Shown one piece after another: positions 8,441 to 15,010 of a stretch of DNA of 20,562 nucleotides; position 1 is the stretch's first letter, and each line of letters opens with the position of its first letter. The stretch is from positions 1-20,562 of the forward strand of contig CAIOTP010000049.1 in the NCBI GenBank assembly GCA_903861235.1, given 5' to 3'. The notes beneath the pieces are model-generated. The model was not told the origin of the DNA, did no database searches, and saw nothing but the letters and a program-made list of their open reading frames with translations. This DNA is from an uncultured bacterium. GTDB taxonomy: Bacteria; Planctomycetota; Phycisphaerae; Phycisphaerales; SM1A02. Made by a program: the position numbers and the translations under genes.

Positions 8441-9412
8441 ATGGTCTTGGGTCCGCATACCTCCAGCTTGGGACGGGCGGTTCGCGCTCTGGCGGTGCTC
8501 GCCGTCGCCACCTGGGCTTCGGCTCAGACACCTCCTGCCCATCCGGCCCCCAAGTCGCCGCCCGAGGACCCCTCCAAGCAGCTCATGGACCCTTCCGAGG
8601 AGGTGGATGGCAACGCCTTCGAGCAGCGAAGGACCGTCCCGGGCGTGGGCATCCCGGGTGCTCCGGCGGGACCCCGGGGTCAGCCTGCGGCGCCCGGTCA
8701 GCCCGCAGCCATCCCGCAGGGTCAGGGCCGCTGGGGTGTGGTGCTCGCCACCTTCAGTGACGATGGACACGAGAAGGTCGCCGCCATGGCCCGGGATCGC
8801 TTCGCCCAGGCCTATCCGGAGCTGGCCGAGTCCTATGTTCGCAGCACCCCTCGCGGCTCCGTGGTCATGGTCGGCCAGTTCAACGGACCTCAGGATCCGG
8901 CTGCCAAGCCCGTGCTCGAGAAGGTCAAGGAGCTCTCGCCGGACGGCCGGGCCAGGCCGTTCGCCAGGGTCTACCTGAGCCGAGTGCAGACCAGCAGCGA
9001 ACCCACGGGGCCGCTGGATCTGGCCAACGCCCGCCGCAAGTTCCCCAAGGTCAATCCTCTCTTCACGGTGCAGGTGGCCATGTGGAGCGACTTCGAGAGC
9101 AACACCCTCCCCATGGAGGAGATCCGAGCCAAGGCCGAGGCCCACGCCCGCATGCTCCGCATGAAGGGCGAGGAGGCGTACGTGCGTCACGACGAGGACA
9201 AGCGCACCAGCATCGTCACCATCGGCGCCTTCGACAGCACCGCCTACGACCCCCGCAGCACGCTCTTCAGCCCGCCGGTGGAGCGCATCTTCCGACAGTA
9301 CCCCACCATGCTGGTGAACGGCGAGGAACTGCTCCAGCCGCCACAGAAGGGCGCGCCGCCAGGAACGCCGGCCACCGCGCAGCCGGCGGTGCTCATCGAG
9401 ATTCCCCCGTGA
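8441..9412 (+). CDS. Secreted protein with two SPOR-like halves, unknown function
   Basis: This 323-residue protein has a signal peptide at residues 1-28 (ends TWASA|Q). I chose ATG 8441 because it puts the signal peptide at the N-terminus. An in-frame TTG at 8393 with GAAGG upstream is an alternative, adding 16 residues. A Pro/Gly-rich spacer (about 30-97, with PAAPGQPAA) precedes two similar alpha/beta segments. The first is about 98-184 (WGVVLATFSDDGHEKVAAMARDR..., VVMVGQF, VYLSRV). The second is about 207-268 (LFTVQVAMWSDF..., YVRHDED, SIVTIGAF). Each has the strand-helix-strand-strand rhythm of SPOR domains, which bind denuded peptidoglycan; the similarity is structural impression, not a clear match. 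Its TGA overlaps the holB GTG by four bases, so it is co-translated with a replication gene. Confidence 0.75.
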   Translation: MVLGPHTSSLGRAVRALAVLAVATWASAQTPPAHPAPKSPPEDPSKQLMDPSEEVDGNAFEQRRTVPGVGIPGAPAGPRGQPAAPGQPAAIPQGQGRWGVVLATFSDDGHEKVAAMARDRFAQAYPELAESYVRSTPRGSVVMVGQFNGPQDPAAKPVLEKVKELSPDGRARPFARVYLSRVQTSSEPTGPLDLANARRKFPKVNPLFTVQVAMWSDFESNTLPMEEIRAKAEAHARMLRMKGEEAYVRHDEDKRTSIVTIGAFDSTAYDPRSTLFSPPVERIFRQYPTMLVNGEELLQPPQKGAPPGTPATAQPAVLIEIPP

Positions 9413-10524
9413 GCCGTCCCGTGTCGCCGCTGCTGGGCCAGTCGGGAGCGGTGAGGGCCTTCGGCAAGGCGCTCGGAGGCGAACGTGTGCACCATGCGTG
9501 GATCCTGCATGGTCCACGCGGCGTGGGCAAGATGTCGGCAGCCAGGCTCTTCGCAGGGCTGGTGCTGGATCCGCGGGCCGGTTCAGCCGAGCGCGAGGCC
9601 CTCGCGCCTCCCATGGGCACCGAGGAGTCCCACCTGCTGCAGGCGGGCACCCATCCGGACTTCACGGTCATCCACAAGGAACTTGCGCGTCACAGCGCCA
9701 ACCGCGAGCTGCGCGAGCGCAAGCAGCTGAACATCCCGCTCGACCTGCTTCGCGAGACGCTCATCGGCGGCACCGACGGCGAAGGTCGAACCCACGATTC
9801 CGCCGCCTTCCGCACCGCCTCACGCGGTCATGGCAAGGTGTTCGTGATCGACGAGGCCGAGCTGCTCGAGGCCGAGGCGCAGAACGCGCTCCTCAAGACG
9901 CTGGAGGAGCCGCCGCCGCACACCTACATCCTGCTGCTGACCACCCGGCTCGACCGGCTCCTGCCCACCATCCGGAGCCGGTGTCAGCAGGTCGCGTTCG
10001 GGCCTCTCGATCCCGCGGCCATGCAGGCGTGGCTCGCCGGCGGCGCCCTGAAGGCCCAGGGTGCGGAGCGTGAATGGATCCTCCAGTTCGCCGAGGGCAG
10101 CCCCGGTGCGGCCCTGAGCGCCGAGCGGCAGGGCCTTCACGCCTGGTGGAAGGACTTCCAGCCCGACTTCACCCGCATGGACCGTGGCACGCTGCCTGGG
10201 ACGTTGGCGGAGCGCCTGCATGACCATGCCTCGGAGCTGGCGGAGTCGATCGTGAAGGAGAACGAGTACGCCAGCAAGGAGGCCGCCAACCGCCTGGGTC
10301 TGGCCATCATCGCCCGCATGGCGGGTCTGCACCTGCGGCAACGGCTGGCGACCGCCTCGCTGGCGGACGACGCGGCGGCCATGGCGCAGGCTCTCTCCGC
10401 CATCGAATGCATCGAGCGCTTCGACGAGAACGTGCGCGGCAATGTGAACCCCAAGCTCGCGCTGGCAGCGCTGGTGGCCGAGTGGACCGGCTCCGCCCGG
10501 CGTCCTGAAGGCGCGGCGCGATGA
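9409..10524 (+). CDS. holB: DNA polymerase III delta prime subunit (clamp loader)
   Basis: This 371-residue AAA+ protein starts at GTG 9409 inside a GTGA overlap. Delta prime is part of the clamp loader that opens the beta sliding clamp onto primed DNA. Visible motifs are the N-terminal LLGQ..AV..F (8-19), Walker A-like GPRGVGKMSAARLFA (35-49), Walker B VFVIDEAELLEAEAQNALLKTLEEPP (144-169), a sensor-1 region TYILLLTTR (172-180) and SRC (190-192), followed by a helical C-terminal domain. The Cys residues that form a zinc module between Walker A and B in many delta prime and DnaX proteins are absent; that stretch holds no Cys at all and carries a charged insert (about 85-140). The intact Walker lysine raises DnaX as an alternative, but the length and lack of a gamma/tau-type C-terminus favour HolB. 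Confidence 0.88.
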   Translation: MSRPVSPLLGQSGAVRAFGKALGGERVHHAWILHGPRGVGKMSAARLFAGLVLDPRAGSAEREALAPPMGTEESHLLQAGTHPDFTVIHKELARHSANRELRERKQLNIPLDLLRETLIGGTDGEGRTHDSAAFRTASRGHGKVFVIDEAELLEAEAQNALLKTLEEPPPHTYILLLTTRLDRLLPTIRSRCQQVAFGPLDPAAMQAWLAGGALKAQGAEREWILQFAEGSPGAALSAERQGLHAWWKDFQPDFTRMDRGTLPGTLAERLHDHASELAESIVKENEYASKEAANRLGLAIIARMAGLHLRQRLATASLADDAAAMAQALSAIECIERFDENVRGNVNPKLALAALVAEWTGSARRPEGAAR

Positions 10525-11027
10525 GCGGCGGCGCACTGGAGATCGAGCGTGTCTGGCGGCTCACCGGAACGCCCGCGGTGCCTTCCCGTGCCGAGATCTG
10601 GCGGATCGAGCAGGGGTATCTCCCCGAGCACGGCATCCATGATCCGGAATTCTCCGAGGGCCGACTTCGGCGCGTGGAACACCCCGATGGCCGCGTCACG
10701 CTCCTGCACACCGTCAAGCGGGGCACAGGCGTGGTGCGACAGGAGACCGAGCGTCAGATCACGCCGACGGATTTCGATCGCCTGTGGCCCCTCACGCAGG
10801 GTCGGCGTGTTCGCAAGGTCCGTCACCGCGTGCCGGAGGGTGCCCTGACCTGGGAGGTGGACCAGTTCCTGGACTGGCCCCTCTGGATGGCCGAAGTCGA
10901 GTTGCCGTCCGAGCACCACGCCCTCTCGGTGCCCGTCTGGCTGCAGCCGGTCCTGGGTCTCGAGGTGAGCACCGATCCCCGATGGCGGAACCACGCTCTG
11001 GCGCTGCACGGACCTCCCTCGCGCTGA
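10521..11027 (+). CDS. CYTH-domain (triphosphate tunnel) protein
   Basis: This 168-residue protein starts at ATG 10521, with AAGG about eight bases upstream and an ATGA overlap with holB. CYTH proteins form a beta-tunnel that binds triphosphate and metal; bacterial members are mostly inorganic triphosphatases or adenylate cyclases. Seen in order: EIER (7-10), IEQGYL (29-34), GRLRR (47-51), LLHTVKRGTGVVRQETE (61-77, the K.G.G..R.E.E strand), VRKVRHRV (97-104), LTWEVDQF (109-116) and MAEVELPSE (123-131). The set is nearly complete. The odd point is the first motif: the ExExK lysine is replaced, since the sequence reads E-I-E-R-V (Val11). The substrate is unknown; triphosphatase is the default inference. 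Confidence 0.85.
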   Translation: MSGGALEIERVWRLTGTPAVPSRAEIWRIEQGYLPEHGIHDPEFSEGRLRRVEHPDGRVTLLHTVKRGTGVVRQETERQITPTDFDRLWPLTQGRRVRKVRHRVPEGALTWEVDQFLDWPLWMAEVELPSEHHALSVPVWLQPVLGLEVSTDPRWRNHALALHGPPSR

Positions 11028-11077
11028 AATCGGCCCAAATCCCGCGGCGTGCTACCATTCCGCCCTTCGAGGCAACC

Positions 11078-11494
11078 ATGGCCAACACCCTTCGCTGCTC
11101 CGTCGTCACCCCGTCCAGCGTCGCCCTTGATCAGGAGGCGACCTACGTCTCCTTCCAGGCCTTCGACGGCCAGAAGGGCGTCATGCCCGGCGCCAGTCCG
11201 TTCCTCACTCGCCTGGGCACCGGCATGCTCACCGTGAACGGCGCCAAGGGCTCCACCTCCATGGTGGTGGATGGGGGCTTCGCCCAGATGCAGGGCGACA
11301 CCCTCACGCTGCTCGCGGACACGGCCACCGCGGCCGATTCGATCGACGCCAAGGCCGCCGTCGCCGAGCTGCAGCAGGCCAACGCCAAGGCGCTGGGTGG
11401 CGGTGGCACCTCGCCGACCGCACGCGAGAGTGCCGAGCGGGCGCAGGCCCTTGCCCACGCCAAGGTCGCCGCGAGCCGCGGCCGGAAGAGCTGA
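11078..11494 (+). CDS. atpC: ATP synthase F1 epsilon subunit
   Basis: This 138-residue protein starts at ATG 11078, with GAGG five bases upstream. Epsilon sits on the central stalk of F-type ATP synthase and couples or inhibits rotation. The N-terminal beta-sandwich is recognisable: LRCSVVTPSSVALDQEATYVSFQAFDGQKGVMPG (5-38), FLTRLGTGMLTV (42-53), MVVDGGFAQMQGDTLTLLADTA (62-83). The C-terminal helical hairpin is present (about 88-133), split by a Gly-rich turn (GGGGTSP) and ending in a basic tail. The length is normal. It lies between a CYTH gene and scpB, away from atpD and the other atp genes, which is unusual because atpC normally follows atpD. A 50-base gap precedes it, so it may have its own promoter. 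Confidence 0.88.
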   Translation: MANTLRCSVVTPSSVALDQEATYVSFQAFDGQKGVMPGASPFLTRLGTGMLTVNGAKGSTSMVVDGGFAQMQGDTLTLLADTATAADSIDAKAAVAELQQANAKALGGGGTSPTARESAERAQALAHAKVAASRGRKS

Positions 11495-11504
11495 CCTTCC
11501 TTTC

Positions 11505-12122
11505 ATGAGCGGCACGGAAGCCACGGAAGCGATCGAGGGCGTGCAGGCCGAACCGGCCGGCGTGCCCTGTGCCGACCAGCCGCTCACGCTCCGGATCGAG
11601 GCGGTCCTCCTGACCAACGATCGTCCGGTGACCGAGCAGAAGATCGTGGAAATGCTGGGACTGAAGAGCACGGGCAAGGGCAAGGAGTCCGCTCCCGCGC
11701 AGGTCCGCGAGACCATCGACCAGCTCAATGCCGACTATCAGGCTCAGGGCCGCGCCTTCCGGATCGAACGGCTGGCGGGCGGATTCCAGCTCCTCACGCT
11801 GCCCGCCTTCGGGCCGTTGCTCGCCCGTGTGCGTGGTCTCCGGGCCCAGGGTCGTCTCACTCCCGCCGCGCTGGAGACGCTGGCCATCATCGCCTATCGC
11901 CAGCCACTGCTTCGCTCCGAGCTGGAGGCCATCCGTGGCGTGGCCTGCGGCGAAGTGCTCAAGAGCCTGCTCGAGCGGCGTCTCATCCGCATCACCGGTC
12001 GCGCCGAGGAACTGGGCCGACCCATGCTGTACGGCACCACGACCGAGTTCCTGAAGGTCTTCGGGCTCTCCCGCATCGAGGACCTGCCGCAGGCGAAGGA
12101 CCTGAAGGCACCGACCGCCTGA
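11505..12122 (+). CDS. scpB: Segregation and condensation protein ScpB
   Basis: This 205-residue protein starts at ATG 11505, ten bases after atpC, with no clear Shine-Dalgarno site. ScpB dimerises and joins ScpA and Smc in the bacterial condensin that compacts and segregates chromosomes. After a polar leader (1-26), two winged-helix domains are visible. The first is about 27-110 (LRIEAVLLTNDRPVTEQKI, then AFRIERLAGGFQLLTLPAF). The second is about 117-190 and holds the family signature LTPAALETLAIIAYRQP (118-134), SELEAIRGV (138-146), LLERRLIRITGR, GRPMLYGTT and FLKVFGL (182-188). No scpA is present nearby. It ends the plus-strand run that starts at 8441. Confidence 0.93.
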   Translation: MSGTEATEAIEGVQAEPAGVPCADQPLTLRIEAVLLTNDRPVTEQKIVEMLGLKSTGKGKESAPAQVRETIDQLNADYQAQGRAFRIERLAGGFQLLTLPAFGPLLARVRGLRAQGRLTPAALETLAIIAYRQPLLRSELEAIRGVACGEVLKSLLERRLIRITGRAEELGRPMLYGTTTEFLKVFGLSRIEDLPQAKDLKAPTA

Positions 12123-12155
12123 AAAACGATCCGAGCCTTCGCGAGGAAGGCTCGG
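12122..12155 (-). terminator. Intrinsic terminator for the 12222-12953 gene
   Basis: A perfect 10-bp stem (CCGAGCCTTC 12131-12140 with GAAGGCTCGG 12146-12155) closes a 5-base loop. On the minus strand it is followed by ATCG and then five T (12126-12122), the last of which pairs with the final base of the scpB stop codon. It ends the convergent minus-strand gene. On the plus strand no T-run follows, so for scpB it would act only as a stable 3' hairpin. Confidence 0.75.
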
Positions 12156-12221
12156 GTCGCAACGGGGAGTGGTTCACTACCAGTCGCGGCGCCCCCCGGG
12201 CACCTGCGACCGAGGTCTCAG

Positions 12222-12953
12222 TCAGTCGTCGTTTCGCCTCCGGCCCGCCGAGCCCATTCCAGCGGCAGCGAGAAGGATGGCCACGGCACCCGGCGCGGGC
12301 ACCACGGATCCGCTCCACAGGCCGGTGAACTGCACCGTGCTGTATCCGGAGAGCGTGAACTGCATGCGGTAGCCCACGGTCTGAACATTCGGGCCGTTGG
12401 GGATGAGGCCGGTCCAGGTGTTGCTGGAGGGGCCGAAGAAGGTGGTCGAAGTCGTGCTGGGCACGGCTGGATCAAGCGTGACCTTGGTCACGCCGTTGAT
12501 CTGGCCTTGCCAGAGGCCGGGGGCCACGGAGCTCATCGAAGCCGTGCCGCCACGATCCGAGGTCAGCGTGCCGGACAGATTGGCGAAGCAGCTCAACTGG
12601 TTCGCGCCCGGTCCGGCCGTGACCGGCGACGCGAAGGACACCACGATGTCGAACGTCCTGGCGGACGCCGCGGCGTTCGTGATGGTGAAGCCGTTGGTGA
12701 TGAAGGTCGCACCCGGGAGAGCGCCTGTGTCGTCACCGACCAGGTCCCAGTCGATGAACCACGAGCGGCTCGGGCCGGCCGTGAGTCCGCCCATGTAGCT
12801 GTATCGACCCGGGTCATCGGTGGGCAGACCGTTGGAGGTGTTGGTCTGCGTGGCGAAGCCGGTCACCGAAGCGGCCACCGTGAGCAGTGGTCCCGCCAAG
12901 GCGGTGGAGGCGAGCCCGATGGTCAGGGCAGGCAAAACGAAATGTCGGTGCAT
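12222..12953 (-). CDS. Secreted protein with PEP-CTERM-like sorting tail
   Basis: This 243-residue protein starts at ATG 12953 with a strong AAGGAG upstream. A signal peptide covers about residues 1-20 (ends TALAG). The body is Thr/Ser/Gly-rich and beta-like (SFASPVTAGPGANQLSCFANLSGTL; repeated NG and TxT patterns), as in extracellular matrix-type proteins. The C-terminus reads VPAPGAVAILLAAAGMGSAGRRRNDD: a VPAPG motif, a hydrophobic stretch and an Arg cluster, a variant of the PEP-CTERM tripartite tail that exosortases process. The Ala in place of Glu is common in planctomycete variants as I know them. Its role is unknown, probably surface or matrix. It follows a similar gene 111 bases upstream on the same strand. 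Confidence 0.8.
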   Translation of the reverse strand: MHRHFVLPALTIGLASTALAGPLLTVAASVTGFATQTNTSNGLPTDDPGRYSYMGGLTAGPSRSWFIDWDLVGDDTGALPGATFITNGFTITNAAASARTFDIVVSFASPVTAGPGANQLSCFANLSGTLTSDRGGTASMSSVAPGLWQGQINGVTKVTLDPAVPSTTSTTFFGPSSNTWTGLIPNGPNVQTVGYRMQFTLSGYSTVQFTGLWSGSVVPAPGAVAILLAAAGMGSAGRRRNDD

Positions 12954-13064
12954 CTTTCCCTCTCCTTGCTACGGCCTCACCTCCGCTAGGGCTTCGGTGG
13001 GCCGATGTTCCATGGTCAGTTCCAGGTGCGGATTGAAAAGCCGCCGTTCTGGAAAAGACCCCAA

Positions 13065-13673
13065 TCAGTCGTTCTCGGTCCTCCGTCGATTGCGGCCACG
13101 AATGCCGGCTGCCAGGCCGAGAAGGGCAGTCGAACCCGGTCCAGGAACTGCGGACATGTCCACGACATTCAGGGAGCCCGAGATGGCGGCCTGGTCGCCG
13201 GCGGACAGGACGAATTCGAACCGGACCTTGATCTCATCGCCCACATGCACGGAGGCGGGCAGAGCCTCGGGCGCGATTTCGGAGCCAAAGCTGGCCGTGA
13301 ACCAGTTCTGCGAATTCGCCGCGGCGGCCAGCTGGAAACTGCCCGCCGGACCGCCTGAAGTTGATGGCACGAAGGACTTGATCCGGCTCCCGCCGAGCCA
13401 GCCCGAGTAAAGGTCGCCAGCTGCGGTGGACGCAGCCATGACGCCATTACGGTTGAAATCGCTGACGACGATCGAGAATGATCCGAAGAGGCCGGCAGCC
13501 GCAATGTTCTCGGACGCAGTGATGGAAGCCTCGAAGACAAAGGTCTGAGCGATCGACCGGGTGTTGGTGACAACCCGGGACACTGAAACCATGGCAGCAC
13601 TGGCAGGCGCAGCAAGTCCCACGACCGAGGCCACAGCCAGCAGACCGATTCCCGCTCTTCGATGCATTCCCAT
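13065..13673 (-). CDS. Second secreted protein with PEP-CTERM-like sorting tail
   Basis: This 202-residue protein starts at ATG 13673, with GGAGG about seven bases upstream. A second ATG six bases further in has no room for a ribosome site. The frame is open further upstream, but that part lacks a start with a good site. A signal peptide covers about residues 1-25 (IGLLAVASVVGLAAPASAA). The body is beta-rich (VSVSRVVTNTRSIAQTFVFEASITAS, VRFEFVLSAGDQAAISGSLNVVDMSA), resembling a small PEP-CTERM cargo domain. The tail reads VPGPGSTALLGLAAGIRGRNRRRTEND: VPGPG, a short hydrophobic stretch and an Arg cluster. It differs in its body from the downstream gene, so the two share a sorting tail rather than being clear duplicates. 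No exosortase gene is in the window. Confidence 0.78.
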   Translation of the reverse strand: MGMHRRAGIGLLAVASVVGLAAPASAAMVSVSRVVTNTRSIAQTFVFEASITASENIAAAGLFGSFSIVVSDFNRNGVMAASTAAGDLYSGWLGGSRIKSFVPSTSGGPAGSFQLAAAANSQNWFTASFGSEIAPEALPASVHVGDEIKVRFEFVLSAGDQAAISGSLNVVDMSAVPGPGSTALLGLAAGIRGRNRRRTEND

Positions 13674-13738
13674 TTTCCGCCCTCCAGAGGCACTGAACCT
13701 CCAAGGGAGGCCGCCTCTTTGAACAAATGAAGACCCTC

Positions 13739-13760
13739 CCACCTGGCACGAGCCGGGTGG
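13739..13760 (-). promoter_or_regulatory. Hairpin upstream of the 13065-13673 gene
   Basis: CCACCTGGC (13739-13747) and GCCGGGTGG (13752-13760) form a 9-bp stem with one G-T pair and an ACGA loop, 66 bases upstream of the start codon. No T-run follows on either strand. It may be a leader hairpin or an operator. The rest of the 184-base gap (13674-13857) holds nothing else I can support. Confidence 0.25.
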
Positions 13761-13857
13761 CCACTCTCCCAGAGGCGGTACGGAAAGACCGAACCCCCTC
13801 CCTCCACAAGTCCTTACGTGTGATGGCCCGAACCCTGTTGCATACCGCCGGGAAAAT

Positions 13858-14895
13858 TCAGGCGAAGTGGGGGTCCACCGGCTGCTCGACCCTGGGTTCC
13901 GAGTCCCTTTCCGGGGTTATCCAGGCGTGCAGGGCCTCCCGCATGGCGTCGGTGCTCTCCGCCAGCCGGATGGCCTCCTTGAGCGGCTTGATGTGGCCCA
14001 TGGTCTTCCCGTACCAGCTGATCCGCTTTCGCATGGTGTCGACCGCGTGTCGACCCGGCACATGGCGGTCCAGCAGATCCAGGTGTCGCAGGATGACCCG
14101 GCACTTCCGATTGAACGAGGGCTCCGGGGCCGTCTCGCCGGTGCGGATCAGGTGCCACGCCTGCTGGAACAGCCAAGGCGTGCGAAGCGCGCCCCGACCG
14201 ATCATCACGCCGGCGCAGCCGCTCTGGCGCATTCGTGCGGGCACATGCTCGGCTTCGGTGATGTCGCCGTTGCCGATCACTGGAATGCGCTCCACGGCGG
14301 CCACCACCTCGCCGATCCGGTTCCAATCCGCTTCGCCGCTGAAGAGCTGGCAGGTGAATCGCCCATGCACCGTCACGGCCGCGATTCCAGCCTGCTCCAG
14401 ATCACGCGCCAGCGAAGGGGCCACGAAGTGCTCGGGGTCCCACCCCAGCCTGACCTTCGCCGTGACCGGCACGCGGCCGTTGGAGTGCCGGTCCACCGCA
14501 CGCACGATGCGCTCCGCCAGTTGCGCGGTGTTGCCCGGATCGCACAGGAGCAGCGAGCCGCCGTTGCGCTTGGCCACCTTGTCCACGGGGCAGCCCATGT
14601 TGATGTCGATCAGGCGTGCGCCATGCTCGATGGCCCAGATGGCCGCCTCGGGCAACGGATCCGTCCAGTTGCCGTAGAGCTGCATGCCGCACGGCTGGTC
14701 CAGGCCGTTGGTGCTGGCCAGGTCCAGGCTCCGGCCGGTCTCTCGCAGCAAGGCATGGCAGTTGAGCAGGTCGGTGCTGGCCAGCCCCACGCCACCCTGC
14801 TCGCGGCAGAGAATCCGGAAGGCCAGATCGCAGTGTCCCGCGATGGGCGCGAGCAGCAGGGGCGTCTCCAGGGTCAGGGAACCGATACGCAGCAC
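13858..14895 (-). CDS. tRNA-dihydrouridine synthase (Dus family)
   Basis: This 345-residue FMN enzyme reduces specific uridines in the tRNA D-loop to dihydrouridine. It starts at GTG 14895 (LRIGSLTLETPLLLAPIAGHCD), with no Shine-Dalgarno site; the N-terminal beta strand and APIAG motif (16-20) leave no better start. Visible motifs are CGMQLYG (69-75, FMN site), DINMGCPVDKVAKRNGGSLLL (97-117, catalytic Cys102), AKVRLGWD (146-153, phosphate-binding Lys147), VHGRFTCQLFSGEADW (176-191), VIGNGDI (206-212) and GVMIGRGALRTPWLF (229-243). A C-terminal helical tRNA-binding domain follows. The overall type is closest to bacterial DusB, but I leave the letter open. It is divergent from the dockerin/FGE gene. 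Confidence 0.93.
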   Translation of the reverse strand: MLRIGSLTLETPLLLAPIAGHCDLAFRILCREQGGVGLASTDLLNCHALLRETGRSLDLASTNGLDQPCGMQLYGNWTDPLPEAAIWAIEHGARLIDINMGCPVDKVAKRNGGSLLLCDPGNTAQLAERIVRAVDRHSNGRVPVTAKVRLGWDPEHFVAPSLARDLEQAGIAAVTVHGRFTCQLFSGEADWNRIGEVVAAVERIPVIGNGDITEAEHVPARMRQSGCAGVMIGRGALRTPWLFQQAWHLIRTGETAPEPSFNRKCRVILRHLDLLDRHVPGRHAVDTMRKRISWYGKTMGHIKPLKEAIRLAESTDAMREALHAWITPERDSEPRVEQPVDPHFA

Positions 14896-14952
14896 GAAAC
14901 GAGTCTATTTCCGGTCCATGCGCCACCCAAGCGCCCGACACGCGGAAAATGC

Positions 14953-14982
14953 TTGACCCTGGGTGGGGTCAGGCCGGACAAT
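14953..14982 (+). promoter_or_regulatory. Candidate sigma-70-type promoter
   Basis: TTGACC (14953-14958) and GACAAT (14977-14982) are spaced by 18 bases, matching 5 of 6 and 4 of 6 consensus positions. Transcription would start about 20 bases before ATG 15011. The spacer carries a short inverted repeat (GACCC/GGGTC), which could be an operator. It lies in the 115-base divergent gap with the Dus gene. Confidence 0.45.
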
Positions 14983-15010
14983 GTGGCGTTCCCTCTCCAG
15001 GATCACCCAC

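Noticed and set aside
7832..9517. Minus-strand open frame of 561 codons spanning flgM, the SPOR-like gene and the start of holB
   Set aside because: It crosses the flgM terminator and is antisense to a secreted protein and holB; composition is that of a shadow frame.
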